The notes below the pieces were generated by a model. That model worked only from the letters and a program-made list of their open reading frames with translations. It ran no database searches and had not been told where the DNA came from. A stretch of 64,000 nt of DNA, from contig NZ_FUHU01000035.1 in assembly GCF_900163565.1 (NCBI RefSeq), positions 62,001-126,000 of the forward strand. The letters are read 5' to 3'. Origin of the DNA: Agrococcus casei LMG 22410 (GTDB lineage: Bacteria > Actinomycetota > Actinomycetes > Actinomycetales > Microbacteriaceae). The translations under genes were made by a program, and so were the position numbers. Of the stretch, positions 47,356-56,711 are shown in pieces (position 1 is the first letter of the stretch; each line of letters opens with the position of its first letter).

Positions 47356-48069
47356 ATGAACACTCCCAGCGACCAGACGCCGCCCATTCAGCTCAGCGGC
47401 CTCACGCACCGCTACGGCTCGCGCACCGCGATCGACAGCCTCGACCTCGAGCTGCGCCCCGGCCAGATCGTCGGCCTGCTCGGCGAGAACGGCTGCGGCA
47501 AGACCACGATGCTCAAGATCATGGCCGGCGTGCTCAGCGGCTACGAGGGCACCGTGAGGATCGGCGGCCACTCCCCCGGACCCGCCTCGAAGGCGATCGT
47601 CTCGTTTCTGCCTGATGCGAGCTTCCTGCCCGACGGCGCCCGCGTCAGCTACTGCCTCGATCTCTACGACGACTTCTTCGCAGACTTCGATCGCAAGAAG
47701 GCGGCAGACCTGATCAGCTTCTTCGGGCTGCAGCAGAAGATGCGGTTGAAGGCGATGTCGAAGGGGATGCGCGAGAAAGTGCAGATCGCACTGGCAATGT
47801 CGCGAGACGCGAAGGTGTACCTGCTCGACGAGCCCATCTCGGGCGTCGACCCGTCGGCCAGGCAGACGATTCTCGACGGCATCCTGCGCAATCTCTCCGA
47901 GGACTCGCTGCTGCTCGTGGCGACCCACCTCATCCACGACCTCGAACCCATTCTCGACAGCGTCGTCATGATGCGACACGGCCGAGTCATCCTCCAGGGG
48001 CAGGCCGACGACCTGCGCGAGACGCACTCGACCAGCCTCGACCAGATCTTCAGGGAGACGTACCGATGA
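47356..48069 (+). CDS. ABC transporter ATP-binding protein (operon 2)
   Basis: The 237-residue protein has Walker A GENGCGKTTML, a divergent signature region MSKGMREKVQIALAM (MSKGM), Walker B VYLLDEPISGVDP and ATHLIHDL for the switch His. ATG 47356 begins one base after the GntR stop, and the stop overlaps the permease start (ATGA). Its core is close to the YtrB/BcrA exporter group. Confidence 0.9.
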   Translation: MNTPSDQTPPIQLSGLTHRYGSRTAIDSLDLELRPGQIVGLLGENGCGKTTMLKIMAGVLSGYEGTVRIGGHSPGPASKAIVSFLPDASFLPDGARVSYCLDLYDDFFADFDRKKAADLISFFGLQQKMRLKAMSKGMREKVQIALAMSRDAKVYLLDEPISGVDPSARQTILDGILRNLSEDSLLLVATHLIHDLEPILDSVVMMRHGRVILQGQADDLRETHSTSLDQIFRETYR

Positions 48070-48890
48070 TCACCACACTCCTCAAACACGAATGGATGCG
48101 CACCCGCGGTCTCGTGGGCGCAGTCGCCGCAGCCGCCACTCTGGCAGTTGCTGTCGGCACCGGACTCGCATTCACAGAGCTGCCGGTGCTCTCGCAGCTC
48201 GGCTCAGCGCTCGCGATCGTCGTGCTGGTTGCGCTGCTGCCACTCGCCCAGATCGCGCTCGCCTTCGACTTCTGGCGCTCAAGCTTCAGACGCACGGGCT
48301 ACTTCACGCACTCGCTGCCCATTCGGGGCGGCACGATCTTCTGGACGAAGCTGCTCTGGGGCGCGATCGTCACCGTCGGACTGCTGGTGCTCAACGTGCT
48401 GCTGGTCGCCCTGTTCTGGGCCGCGTTCGGGCCCGTGCTGGATCTGTCACGCAACTTCTTCGCCGACATCTCGACGGTCTTCGAGCTCATGCCTGCGAGC
48501 TTCACGACTGCGATGATTCTGATGGTTGTGCTCTCCGGCTTCGGCTGGCTGGCGCAGCTGTACTTTGCGGCGACGCTTGGCAGCGGGCGGGCACTCGGCC
48601 GCTTCGGCATCGGCGGACCGGTGATCGTCTACGTCGCGATGTACATGATCGTGCAGGCCGTGATGTTCGCGGGAATCCTGCTGTTCCCCTTCGGGCTCGA
48701 GTTTGTTCCCGGCAACGGCGGCACGATGCTTGACTACAACCTGGTCAACTACAACGTGCTGAACGACATGCTGTCGCCGGAAGCTTCGCAGACCATGCCG
48801 CTCGGCTTCCTGCCGGTGCTGCTGGTGGTGCTGCTGGTCAGCGTGATCTGGTCGACGCGAATCTGGAACCGCAAGGTCGCCCTGGCCTAG
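48066..48890 (+). CDS. ABC transporter permease (operon 2)
   Basis: The 274-residue protein has six predicted helices (LVGAVAAAATLAVAVGTGLA, LAIVVLVALLPLAQIALAF, and others) and no signal peptide. The segment FDFWRSSFRRTGYFTHSLPI between helices 2 and 3 is the usual ATPase contact. ATG 48066 overlaps the ATPase stop. With its partner it forms a small regulated exporter, perhaps for bacitracin- or lantibiotic-like peptides, judging from YtrA-type systems. Confidence 0.85.
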   Translation: MITTLLKHEWMRTRGLVGAVAAAATLAVAVGTGLAFTELPVLSQLGSALAIVVLVALLPLAQIALAFDFWRSSFRRTGYFTHSLPIRGGTIFWTKLLWGAIVTVGLLVLNVLLVALFWAAFGPVLDLSRNFFADISTVFELMPASFTTAMILMVVLSGFGWLAQLYFAATLGSGRALGRFGIGGPVIVYVAMYMIVQAVMFAGILLFPFGLEFVPGNGGTMLDYNLVNYNVLNDMLSPEASQTMPLGFLPVLLVVLLVSVIWSTRIWNRKVALA

Positions 48891-48896
48891 AACGCA

Positions 48897-48940
48897 GAAG
48901 AGGCGGATGCACACCCACTCGGGTGCGCATCCGCCTCTTC
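48897..48940. terminator. Hairpin between ABC operon 2 and the clpB operon end
   Basis: Arms GAAGAGGCGGATGC and GCATCCGCCTCTTC form a perfect 14-base stem with a loop of 16 bases, between convergent genes. Confidence 0.8.
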
Positions 48941-48950
48941 GTGCGCAGGG

Positions 48951-49148
48951 TCAGTTGTCGGTGTCGGCCCTCTCAGCGGGTTTGCCGTCAACGATCTGCG
49001 GTGACCGGCTCGGCGCCGTGAGCGCGGCGCCTGAGACGACCGGCGCATCCGGATACTCGTACGGTGACGGCTCGCCAGCCTTCAGATGCAGCCGGTGCAC
49101 CGCCTGCTCGAGCTTGGCCACACGTCGTTCGAAGTCCTGCTCGTTCAT
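48951..49148 (-). CDS. Small hypothetical protein downstream of clpB
   Basis: The 65-residue protein has an N-terminal heptad-like helix (EQDFERRVAKLEQAVHRLHLKAG) suited to a coiled coil, then a Pro-rich, probably disordered tail. ATG 49148 follows CAGGAGC. It lies 26 bases after the clpB stop and is probably cotranscribed with it. It resembles no family I recognise; an accessory or adaptor role for the chaperone is only a guess from position. Confidence 0.7.
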   Translation of the reverse strand: MNEQDFERRVAKLEQAVHRLHLKAGEPSPYEYPDAPVVSGAALTAPSRSPQIVDGKPAERADTDN

Positions 49149-49174
49149 GAGTGCTCCTGTCTCTGTCGCAATGC

Positions 49175-51331
49175 TCAGGCCGCAGTGACGGTCAACGCGT
49201 CTCCGTCGGCAGCAACATCGACCATCACGGTGTCGCCATCGCGGATCTCGCCGCCGAGCAGCGCACGCGCCAGTCGGTCGTCGATCTCACGCTGCATGAG
49301 CCGGCGTAGCGGTCGCGCACCGTAGAGAGGGTCGTAGCCCCGATCGGCAAGCCACGCCTGCGCCTCGTCGCTGACCTCGACGTGCAGGCGTCGCTCGGCG
49401 AGCCGCGCATCCAGCCCCTGCAGCTGCACGCCCACAATCGAGCCGAGCTCCTCCTGCGACAGCGCATCGAACACCACGATGTCGTCGAGTCGGTTCACGA
49501 ACTCGGGCTTGAACGCCTGCCGCACCGCCGCCAGCACACGCTCGTGCGCGTCGTCTTGCGACATGAGCGGGTCGACCAGAAACTGCGACCCCAGGTTCGA
49601 GGTCAGAATCAGGATCGTGTTGCGGAAGTCGACCGTGCGACCTTGCCCATCGGTCAGGCGGCCGTCGTCGAGCACCTGCAGCAGCAGGTCGAACACCTCA
49701 GGGTGCGCCTTCTCGACCTCGTCGAGCAGAATCACCGAGTACGGGCGGCGTCGAACAGCCTCGGTCAGCTGACCGCCCTGCTCGTAGCCGACGTATCCGG
49801 GAGGGGCACCGACAAGTCTCGACACCGAGTGCTTCTCGCCATACTCCGACATGTCGATGCGCACGATCGCCTTCTCGTCGTCGAACAGCAGCTCGGCGAG
49901 CGACTTGGCGAGCTCGGTCTTGCCCACGCCGGTGGGGCCGAGGAACAGAAACGACCCCGTCGGCTTGTTCGGGTCGGCAACGCCCGCACGCGACCTGCGC
50001 ACCGCATCCGACACCGCTTCGACCGCCCGAGTCTGGCCGATCAAGCGCTTGCCGAGCTCAGCCTCGAGTGCGAGCAGCTTCTCGGTCTCGCCCTGCATCA
50101 GCCGCCCGACCGGAATCCCCGTCCAGGCCGCAACAACCCCTGCGATGTCGTCGGCAGTCACCTGGTCGCCGACCATGCGCTCATCACCGCCGGCCTCTGA
50201 CTCTGCCTCTTTCAGCAGCTTCTCGATGCGCGGTATGTCGCCGTAGAGCACGCGCGACGCCTTCTCGAGGTCGCCGTCGCGCTGAGCTCGGTCGGCGCGG
50301 ATGCGGTGTTCGTCGAGCTCCTCACGCAGTGAGCCGATCTTGTTGAGGGATGCGCGCTCGCTCTCCCAGCGCTGGTTCAGCTCGCTGAGGCGGGCCTCCT
50401 GTTCGCTGAGGCGCTCGTCGAGTGCCGCCAGCCGTTCGATCGACGCCTCGTCCTTCTCGCGGGCGAGCGCAAGCCGCTCGAGCTTGAGCCGGTCAACGCT
50501 GCGGCGCAGCTCATCGATCTCGAGCGGAGCCGAGTCGATCTCCATGCGCAGACGACTCGCAGCCTCGTCGATCAGGTCGATCGCTTTGTCGGGCAGCTGC
50601 CGGGCAGGAATGTACCGGTGCGACAGAGACGCGGATGCGACAAGCGCCGAGTCAGCGATCGTCACCTTGTGATGCGCCTCGTAGCGCTCTTTGAGCCCGC
50701 GCAGAATGGCCACGGTGTCTTCGACCGACGGCTCGCCGACATAGACCTGCTGGAAGCGTCGCTCCATCGCAGCGTCTTTCTCGATGAACTCGCGGTACTC
50801 GTCGAGCGTCGTGGCACCGATGAGCCGCAGCTCACCGCGCGCGAGCATCGGCTTGAGCATGTTCGAAGCGCCCTGGCTGCCCTCTGCGGCGCCGGCGCCC
50901 ATGATCATGTGCAGCTCGTCAATGAAGGTGATGATCTCGCCCTCGGCGTCTTTGATCTCGGCCAGCACGTTCTTGATGCGCTCTTCGAAGTCGCCGCGGA
51001 ACTTGCTGCCCGCAACCATCGCGTTGATGTCGAGCTGCACGATGCGCTTGCCCTTGAGGCTCTCGGGCACATCGCCGGCGACCACGCGCTGCGCGAGGCC
51101 CTCGATCACTGCGGTCTTGCCGACGCCGGGCTCACCGATCAGCACCGGGTTGTTCTTGGTGCGACGCGAGAGCACCTGGCTGATGCGCCGGATCTCGCTG
51201 TCGCGACCGATGACCGGGTCGAGCCGGCCCGATCGTGCAATCTCAGTCAGGTCGGTGCCGAACTGCTCGAGCGCCGACTGCTGCTCTTCTTCTTGATGCC
51301 CCTGCTGAGGCATTCCTCCCATGCGTGCCAT
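49175..51331 (-). CDS. ClpB-type AAA+ disaggregase lacking the N-terminal Clp repeat domain
   Basis: The 718-residue protein has two AAA+ modules: Walker A GEPGVGKT and GPTGVGKT, Walker B FIDELHM and LLDEVEKAH, and [17 protein letters not shown]. Between them is the coiled-coil M-domain ([15 protein letters not shown]... region) that defines ClpB. The usual about 145-residue N-domain is replaced by about 20 Gly/Gln/Glu-rich residues before [17 protein letters not shown] 51331 follows AGGGGG. The role is ATP-driven rescue of aggregated proteins after heat. A HAIR repeat lies upstream. Confidence 0.92.
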   Translation of the reverse strand: MARMGGMPQQGHQEEEQQSALEQFGTDLTEIARSGRLDPVIGRDSEIRRISQVLSRRTKNNPVLIGEPGVGKTAVIEGLAQRVVAGDVPESLKGKRIVQLDINAMVAGSKFRGDFEERIKNVLAEIKDAEGEIITFIDELHMIMGAGAAEGSQGASNMLKPMLARGELRLIGATTLDEYREFIEKDAAMERRFQQVYVGEPSVEDTVAILRGLKERYEAHHKVTIADSALVASASLSHRYIPARQLPDKAIDLIDEAASRLRMEIDSAPLEIDELRRSVDRLKLERLALAREKDEASIERLAALDERLSEQEARLSELNQRWESERASLNKIGSLREELDEHRIRADRAQRDGDLEKASRVLYGDIPRIEKLLKEAESEAGGDERMVGDQVTADDIAGVVAAWTGIPVGRLMQGETEKLLALEAELGKRLIGQTRAVEAVSDAVRRSRAGVADPNKPTGSFLFLGPTGVGKTELAKSLAELLFDDEKAIVRIDMSEYGEKHSVSRLVGAPPGYVGYEQGGQLTEAVRRRPYSVILLDEVEKAHPEVFDLLLQVLDDGRLTDGQGRTVDFRNTILILTSNLGSQFLVDPLMSQDDAHERVLAAVRQAFKPEFVNRLDDIVVFDALSQEELGSIVGVQLQGLDARLAERRLHVEVSDEAQAWLADRGYDPLYGARPLRRLMQREIDDRLARALLGGEIRDGDTVMVDVAADGDALTVTAA

Positions 51332-51390
51332 ATGCAATCCCCCTTGCTTCTCGGCGGTGGCGCAGTCCCCACTGCAATCCACTCATGAAA

Positions 51391-51411
51391 CTTGATTCGA
51401 TCTGACTCAAG
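51391..51411. promoter_or_regulatory. HspR-associated inverted repeat (HAIR) of clpB
   Basis: CTTGATT, seven bases, ACTCAAG: 13 of 14 arm positions match the HAIR consensus CTTGAGT-N7-ACTCAAG with the exact spacing. It lies 60 bases upstream of the clpB start. HspR should repress clpB until heat stress. The divergent CsbD-family gene may share the control. Confidence 0.88.
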
Positions 51412-51568
51412 TTTACTACCGCTTTGCGCGTTTCGCCAGCACTGGGGCAAAGAATCTGTCGGAATCGCGGATGTGCGGATTCAGACAAGGCGGTACCGCT
51501 CTGCACCTGAGGCGAGTAATGTGCGTGTCACCGATCGCATTCTGCGGTCGCAACGAAAGGGGAAGCCC

Positions 51569-51745
51569 ATGGGAATCGGAGACAAGGCAGAGGCAGGGTT
51601 CGACAAGGTCGCCGGCAAAGCCAAGGAGACTACCGGAAAGCTGACCGACAATGAGCGACTGGAGGCCGAAGGCAAGGCTGATCAGCTGAAGGGCTCGGCC
51701 AAGGAAGGCATCGAGCGCGTCAAGGACTCCTTCAAGAAGGACTGA
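51569..51745 (+). CDS. CsbD family stress protein
   Basis: The 58-residue hydrophilic protein has the CsbD pattern (GIGDKAEAGFDKVAGKAKETTGKL, then ADQLKGSAKEGIERVKDSF). Family members are small general-stress proteins of unknown mechanism. ATG 51569 follows GAAAGGGG. It is divergent from clpB with the HAIR element between them, so heat control of both is possible. A strong terminator follows. Confidence 0.9.
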   Translation: MGIGDKAEAGFDKVAGKAKETTGKLTDNERLEAEGKADQLKGSAKEGIERVKDSFKKD

Positions 51746-51772
51746 CGCTGACACCTCGCCTCAGGCGATGCA

Positions 51773-51806
51773 GAAGGGGGACGAACTTGCGAGTTCGTCC
51801 CCCTTC
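51773..51806. terminator. Hairpin between csbD-like and the membrane-anchored protein gene
   Basis: GAAGGGGGACGAACT and AGTTCGTCCCCCTTC form a perfect 15-base stem with a 4-base loop, followed by TTCGG. It lies between convergent genes. Confidence 0.85.
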
Positions 51807-51823
51807 TTCGGTGTCTGCAGACT

Positions 51824-52261
51824 TCAGCCGCCACTGGCGAAGATGTGCCCAGTGGGCGAGACTTTCATGTTCTTGTCTTTCAGCAGCAGGTCTTTCACTT
51901 CATCAACGGTCATGTTGTTGCGATCTGCCACGATCTGGATGTCATCGCCAAGGGCGTCGATGGCCTCTTGGCCGCCCAGGGGCTTGTCAAGAACTGTGTT
52001 CGTGCCCGATGGGGAATTGCTTGTCTCCACGTCGTCACCCTCCGTTTCAGTCTCTGTCGGCTCAGGAGCGGACGGAGATTCCGACTGCTCACTTGTCGAC
52101 TCGGTAGGCTCGCCGGCCGAGTCGTCGCCGCTGTTCATCTGGAACAGACTGAACACGATGACCGCGACCACTGCGACCGCCAGCACGGCGAACAGGATGC
52201 GCATCGTCCAGTTCGTTCGCTTCTCAGTGACGGCGCTTTCGCCGTCTGATGGATGGGTCAC
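51824..52261 (-). CDS. Membrane-anchored hypothetical protein
   Basis: The 145-residue protein has a short N-terminal cytoplasmic part, one helix (ILFAVLAVAVVAVIVFSLF), then a Ser/Glu/Thr/Pro-rich outside linker (about residues 43-85) and a small C-terminal domain (AIDALGDDIQIVADRNNMTVDEVKDLLLKD), possibly LysM- or UBA-like in size but not clearly recognised. GTG 52259-52261 follows GGGGAG. It is a likely cell-envelope protein. Confidence 0.75.
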   Translation of the reverse strand: MTHPSDGESAVTEKRTNWTMRILFAVLAVAVVAVIVFSLFQMNSGDDSAGEPTESTSEQSESPSAPEPTETETEGDDVETSNSPSGTNTVLDKPLGGQEAIDALGDDIQIVADRNNMTVDEVKDLLLKDKNMKVSPTGHIFASGG

Positions 52262-52304
52262 GGTGACTCCCCTCGCTGTCGCCTCCCGGTGGCTTCATGG
52301 TACA

Positions 52305-52348
52305 GAAATGGGCTGGGAAATCGCCTTGACGATCTCCCAGCCCATTTC
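52305..52348 (-). terminator. Hairpin after the secreted metalloprotease gene
   Basis: GAAATGGGCTGGGAAATCG and CGATCTCCCAGCCCATTTC pair at 18 of 19 positions around a 6-base loop. It lies 40 bases past the protease stop on the minus strand. Confidence 0.8.
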
Positions 52349-52388
52349 ATTCAGGCCGTTTGCACGACCCTACTTGGGGTTATCTGAT

Positions 52389-54695
52389 TCAGCTCTCGGT
52401 CGTGAAACGACGGTTGAGAACCAGTGCGCCGCCACCGAGGAGCAGCAGTGCCATCAGGCCGAAGCCTGCGAAGCCCAGGTCGAAGCCGGTGTCAGGCAGC
52501 GTGTCTTCGCCGTCGTCTTCACCGTCATCTTCGCCCGTGCCCTCATCAGTGATGACAACGGTCTCCACGTCGCTGCCCTCAGACGTGACGCCGTTGACCG
52601 ACTGCTTTGCCGAGACAACGTACTCGCCCTCTTCGAGCTTCTGAACGGTGACCGACCAGGTGCCGTCAGCGCCGACCGTGGTCTCGAGGGTGTAGGTCTC
52701 GCCCGCGGGGGTCAGGACTGTGACAGTCACGGTCGCTCCGGGGACGCCGGTGCCGGTGACAACGAACTCGCCGTCAGCAACGTCGCTGTCCTTCGGGTCG
52801 TTCACAACGGGAGCCTCAACGACTGCGGTCGAGGTGACCGTGACGCTTGCCTCTGAGTCGTCGATCGCCTGCGTAGCAGTGATCGTGGTGTCGCCGTACT
52901 GGTTGCCAGCAACCGTGGTTGCCCACGTGCCGTCTTCACCAACGGTGACCGAGACAGTCTCGTCACCAACGGTGACCTCGACGACCTCGCCGATGGTGCC
53001 GGTTCCGGTCACGTCGATGTCGCCACCGTCGAACTCAGAACCGTCAGCAGGTGCCGTGATGGTCACAGGGACGATCTGGGGCTCGACTGCGGTGCCGGTC
53101 AGTGCGTAGTGGCCGAGGCTGCCGTAGTCGGAGAATCCGCCTGCGTCAGTCGCGGTCGCCTGGCTCGGGTCGCCGAAGCCAACACCGTCAACGGTGAGGT
53201 AGTAGACGCCTGCAGTCAGGTCGGTTGCCGTGATCTCAGCGCCCAGACCCGAAGCGGCAGCTGCCGAGTCGCGGGTGGGGTTGCCCTCGTCTTCAGCGAT
53301 GACATTGCCGTCAGCGTCGGTGAGGAGGATCGAAGCGTTGAGGTTTGCGCCAACCTCGGCGACATCAAGCTTCGCGGTGAACTCACCGTCAGCAACGTTG
53401 AGCTCGTAGACATCGACATCGTCACGCTCGATGATGACACCGTCGGCGTCAAAGACGTCGCCGGCCAGGCTCAGCGCCGTTGCGCTGTCGGTGTTGTTGC
53501 CGACCTGGTCGCTGGCGAAGTCTGCGCGGTCTTTGTAGTGGAAGACCAGCACAAGCTGCTCGTCGGTGCACTCGGTGCCAGCCTCGTTGACTGCGAAGAA
53601 CTCATCGCCCGGCTGCGGGTTCTGAGGGTCGGGGCCGTTCGCTGACTGGTCGTAGCAGATCGAGGTGCTGGTGTAGATCGTGCCGTCCTGGTATTCGAAC
53701 CAGAGGAACTCAGACGCAGCAGCCGAACCGTCAGCGATGATCGACAGGTCGTCCTCGGTGGTGGTGGCACCGGCGTAGTCACCGTTTGACCACTGGCTCA
53801 CCGGCACACCGTACGGTGCGCCCATGATCGGGCCCCAGAGACCCTCAGAGGGGTAGTAGTAGCCGCTGTCGTCATCGGCGTGACCGTCGTGGTCAAGACC
53901 GAAGTTGTGGCCTGCCTCGTGTGACGAGGTGAAGGCGATGCTGTCGGCGATGACGTCAGCAGGCGTTGACAGGTCGAAACCCATGCCTTCGGTGAAGACG
54001 AGTGCACCCGAGAGGTAGGATGAGCCGGTGCCGCCGATGAAGGCGAGGCCCGATGTACCTGCGGCCTCGGAGAGCACGTCGTCGTACGAGTCAGTGATGA
54101 CCACGTGCACGCCGTACTCGTTGTCGTCAGCCGAAGTCTTGTAGAGAGCGTCTGCGCCGGGGTCGGTCGTCGTGACGTTGACGTTGAACGGGGCGTAGTC
54201 CTCAACGACAGCTGCCCAGACATCGGCAGCAGCGCTGGAGTACGAGCTGGAAGCGAACGTCAGCGGGCTCTCGGCCTGGACTTCGTTCCATCCCTGGTTC
54301 TCGAAGGTCGCGCCATCGAAGTCAAGGAAGATCGTGAGAGGAGCACCGGGGTTCGAACCGCCCTCGGGCGAGCCGGGGACTGAAGCAGCAGCGGTCGGGG
54401 CGCTGAACGTCGAGAAGCTGGCGCGTTCGCTGTCAAATGCCGGGTCGACCTCGACCACGTGGCCGGTCTCGGCAACGAGAATGTCGCCAGTCTCCTCAAG
54501 CTGCTTGAGCGTTGCTTCGCTCTTGCCGGTGAGCGACGCTGCGGTCTCGTACTTGTTGCTCTCCGCAGTAGGTGCGGGTGCGATGTCAGAGGACTCGTCG
54601 GCCTGTGCCGGAAGAGCCACTCCACCGACAGTCAGCGCGCCAACGCCAACTGTCGTCGCGATGGCCTTCAGCCAACGTCGGTTACGTGAATTCAA
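52389..54695 (-). CDS. LPXTG-anchored secreted zinc metalloprotease
   Basis: The 768-residue protein has a signal peptide (RNRRWLK, hydrophobic core, cut after PAQA), a propeptide-like region and a catalytic domain with HEAGHNFGLDHDG (zinc motif, His259, Glu260, His263, His269). Next are a pre-peptidase C-terminal-like domain (DDVDVYELNVADGEF onward), two Ig-like repeats each ending in DGTW..TV, and an acidic linker. The sortase signal is LPDTG plus a hydrophobic helix and RR tail. TTG 54695 gives a normal signal peptide; TTG 54725 would add ten residues. It probably digests host or environmental protein at the cell wall. Confidence 0.87.
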   Translation of the reverse strand: MNSRNRRWLKAIATTVGVGALTVGGVALPAQADESSDIAPAPTAESNKYETAASLTGKSEATLKQLEETGDILVAETGHVVEVDPAFDSERASFSTFSAPTAAASVPGSPEGGSNPGAPLTIFLDFDGATFENQGWNEVQAESPLTFASSSYSSAAADVWAAVVEDYAPFNVNVTTTDPGADALYKTSADDNEYGVHVVITDSYDDVLSEAAGTSGLAFIGGTGSSYLSGALVFTEGMGFDLSTPADVIADSIAFTSSHEAGHNFGLDHDGHADDDSGYYYPSEGLWGPIMGAPYGVPVSQWSNGDYAGATTTEDDLSIIADGSAAASEFLWFEYQDGTIYTSTSICYDQSANGPDPQNPQPGDEFFAVNEAGTECTDEQLVLVFHYKDRADFASDQVGNNTDSATALSLAGDVFDADGVIIERDDVDVYELNVADGEFTAKLDVAEVGANLNASILLTDADGNVIAEDEGNPTRDSAAAASGLGAEITATDLTAGVYYLTVDGVGFGDPSQATATDAGGFSDYGSLGHYALTGTAVEPQIVPVTITAPADGSEFDGGDIDVTGTGTIGEVVEVTVGDETVSVTVGEDGTWATTVAGNQYGDTTITATQAIDDSEASVTVTSTAVVEAPVVNDPKDSDVADGEFVVTGTGVPGATVTVTVLTPAGETYTLETTVGADGTWSVTVQKLEEGEYVVSAKQSVNGVTSEGSDVETVVITDEGTGEDDGEDDGEDTLPDTGFDLGFAGFGLMALLLLGGGALVLNRRFTTES

Positions 54696-54899
54696 CTTGT
54701 TTCCATTCTGGTTATGAATGTGCAATGCATTGTTTCTGGTTGCTACGGCTTGTCTGCCGCCTGAAATGACGGATCACAGCGCGCTAGCCCCATGACACAC
54801 GCGTGACAGTCTATGCAAACACCTTGAATGCATGCAACGAAGAGTTTGCTGGGAACTCCCTGACCGAGGCTGTGGAACTCCACAAGAAACTCACCTTCT

Positions 54900-55550
54900 T
54901 CACGCCTGCAGCCAGCCCTTGTCTCCAGCGATCCGAGCTGCCTGTGCTCGATTCTCGGCACCCGTCTTGCCGATTGCCGACGACAGGTGGTTGCGCACGG
55001 TGCCCGGCGAGAGGAACACCGCCGCCGCAATCGCAGCCACGGGCCTGCCGTCTGCCGACAGGCTCAGCACTTGCTGTTCACGTTCTGTCAACGGATTCGT
55101 TCCCTCGAACAGCGTCGCCTCGGCCAATGCTGGGTCGACCACGCGCATCCCTGCGTGCACTCGACGCACCGCGTCGACGAGCTGCGCCGGCGGGGCATCC
55201 TTCACCACGAAGCCGCTCGCGCCCGCGGCAAGCGCCGCCTTCAGGTAGCCGGGACGCGCGAACGTCGTCACGATGAGCACTCGCGTCTGCGGACTCGCAG
55301 CGATGATCTGCTCGGTCGCCTCGATGCCGTCGATGCCGGGCATCTGGATGTCGACGAGGCACACGTCGGGCCGAAGCTCGCCGACTGCCTCGACGGCCGC
55401 GGCTCCGTCGCCAGCCTCGCCCACGACTTGCAGATCGTCTTCGAGATCGAGCAGGGCGCCGAGCGCCCCGCGGATCATCGCCTGGTCGTCGGCGAGCACG
55501 AGGCGGATGGGCTGAGTCGCCCCAGCCGCGTCAGAGCGTTCGTTCACCAT
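54900..55550 (-). CDS. Response regulator, NarL/DesR type
   Basis: The 216-residue protein has a receiver domain (LVLADDQAMIRGAL, phospho-Asp in DVCLVDIQMPGIDG, TTFARPGYL, Lys in FVVKDAPP) and a C-terminal LuxR helix-turn-helix (LTEREQQVLSLSADGRPVAAIA, VRNHLSSAIGKTG). The start overlaps the kinase stop by seven bases. It is the last gene of an ABC-exporter/kinase/regulator operon and probably activates that operon in response to membrane change. The stretch 54726-54899 holds no gene. Confidence 0.9.
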   Translation of the reverse strand: MVNERSDAAGATQPIRLVLADDQAMIRGALGALLDLEDDLQVVGEAGDGAAAVEAVGELRPDVCLVDIQMPGIDGIEATEQIIAASPQTRVLIVTTFARPGYLKAALAAGASGFVVKDAPPAQLVDAVRRVHAGMRVVDPALAEATLFEGTNPLTEREQQVLSLSADGRPVAAIAAAVFLSPGTVRNHLSSAIGKTGAENRAQAARIAGDKGWLQA

Positions 55551-56680
55551 TGCAACTGCACCCGTGTTCCTCCGTGTGGCGCTTCGCCGACCGTCAGCGT
55601 GGCTCCGGCGGCGGATGCGCGCTCGACCATGCCGCGCATCCCGTTCGAAGAAGGGCTCGGCGGTCGGTCGCCGATGCCCACTCCGTCGTCGTCGATCACC
55701 ACGGTGCCAGGTGCGAATGCGACCTGCGCCTTCGACGCCTGCGCATGCCGCAGGATGTTCGTGGTCGCCTCGCGCAGAATCCAGCTCGCGGTCAGCGACT
55801 GTGCGGGCGACATGGCGTCGACAGCGCCTTCGACCTCGAACTCGAGCCCTGCCATCTCGACGGCAGCCTTCGATGCCGCGAGCTGTTCGGCGAGGCCGGA
55901 GGCGCGAAGCCCTGTGACGGTGCTGCGCACACCCGTGATCGCCTCGCCCGTGAGCTCAGCGATCTCGGCGAGCTCTCGCTTCGCGCGCTCGGGGTCACGG
56001 TCGACGAGCTTGGCCGCGAGCTCGGCCTTGAGCTTCACGACGGTGAGCGAATGCCCGATCAGGTCGTGCACATCGCGCGAGATCGTCTCTCGCTCATGGC
56101 TTGTCGCCAGATCGACCCGCAGCTGCTCGGAGCGGATCGAGCGGCTGATCAGCCAGACATTGATGGTGTTGACAACGGCCAGGATGATCACGATCACGAA
56201 GATCGGAAGCACGGCCGGGTGGCCGCCAAAGCCGATCAGCACCGCCGTGACGATCACGACCGAGGCGATGCTGGTCGCCCAGTGCCACCATCCGCGCATG
56301 CCGTACGACGCGTACGACATGACGAACGGCAGGAACCCGAGCGCCGACCAGCCGATCGCCGGGCTCGTGGCCGCAGCGAACAGGATCAGCAGCGGAAAGA
56401 TCACCGCCACCGGCCGCGCAACGCGACCCCAGCCCGATCGCATGCCCAGCACGAAGCCCGTTATATATGCGAGGGCGAATGCTGCGAGCGCCGCCCACGC
56501 GACCACGCGCCATGCCAGCGGCGCAGTCGATGCGACGAGCGCGATGATCGGGTAGATCAGGAAGATCATCCAGATGACCGCCATGAGCCAGCCGAAGCGC
56601 TCCCATGGCCCGCGCGCATCGGGCTCGGGCGATTCGACCGGCGAACCGGCCGAAGTCGCGTCTGCGTCTGTCGTGCTCAT
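55544..56680 (-). CDS. Sensor histidine kinase, DesK type
   Basis: The 378-residue protein has five to six N-terminal membrane helices and no outside domain. The phospho-helix ISRDVHDLIGHSLTVVKLKAEL carries the phospho-His in VHD, and a short ATPase domain follows (REATTNILRHAQ, VIDDDGVGIGDR, NGMRGMVERA). This architecture matches DesK, which measures membrane fluidity or thickness. ATG 56680 is preferred over GTG 56710, although neither has a strong ribosome site. It is encoded between the exporter and its response regulator. Confidence 0.88.
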   Translation of the reverse strand: MSTTDADATSAGSPVESPEPDARGPWERFGWLMAVIWMIFLIYPIIALVASTAPLAWRVVAWAALAAFALAYITGFVLGMRSGWGRVARPVAVIFPLLILFAAATSPAIGWSALGFLPFVMSYASYGMRGWWHWATSIASVVIVTAVLIGFGGHPAVLPIFVIVIILAVVNTINVWLISRSIRSEQLRVDLATSHERETISRDVHDLIGHSLTVVKLKAELAAKLVDRDPERAKRELAEIAELTGEAITGVRSTVTGLRASGLAEQLAASKAAVEMAGLEFEVEGAVDAMSPAQSLTASWILREATTNILRHAQASKAQVAFAPGTVVIDDDGVGIGDRPPSPSSNGMRGMVERASAAGATLTVGEAPHGGTRVQLQW

Positions 56681-56711
56681 CGATTCGAGCCTACTTCGCA
56701 CCGCTGACACG

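Noticed and set aside
54340-54370. tRNA-like GGGTTCGAACC string
   Set aside because: It lies in frame inside the protease coding region and no cloverleaf can be formed around it.
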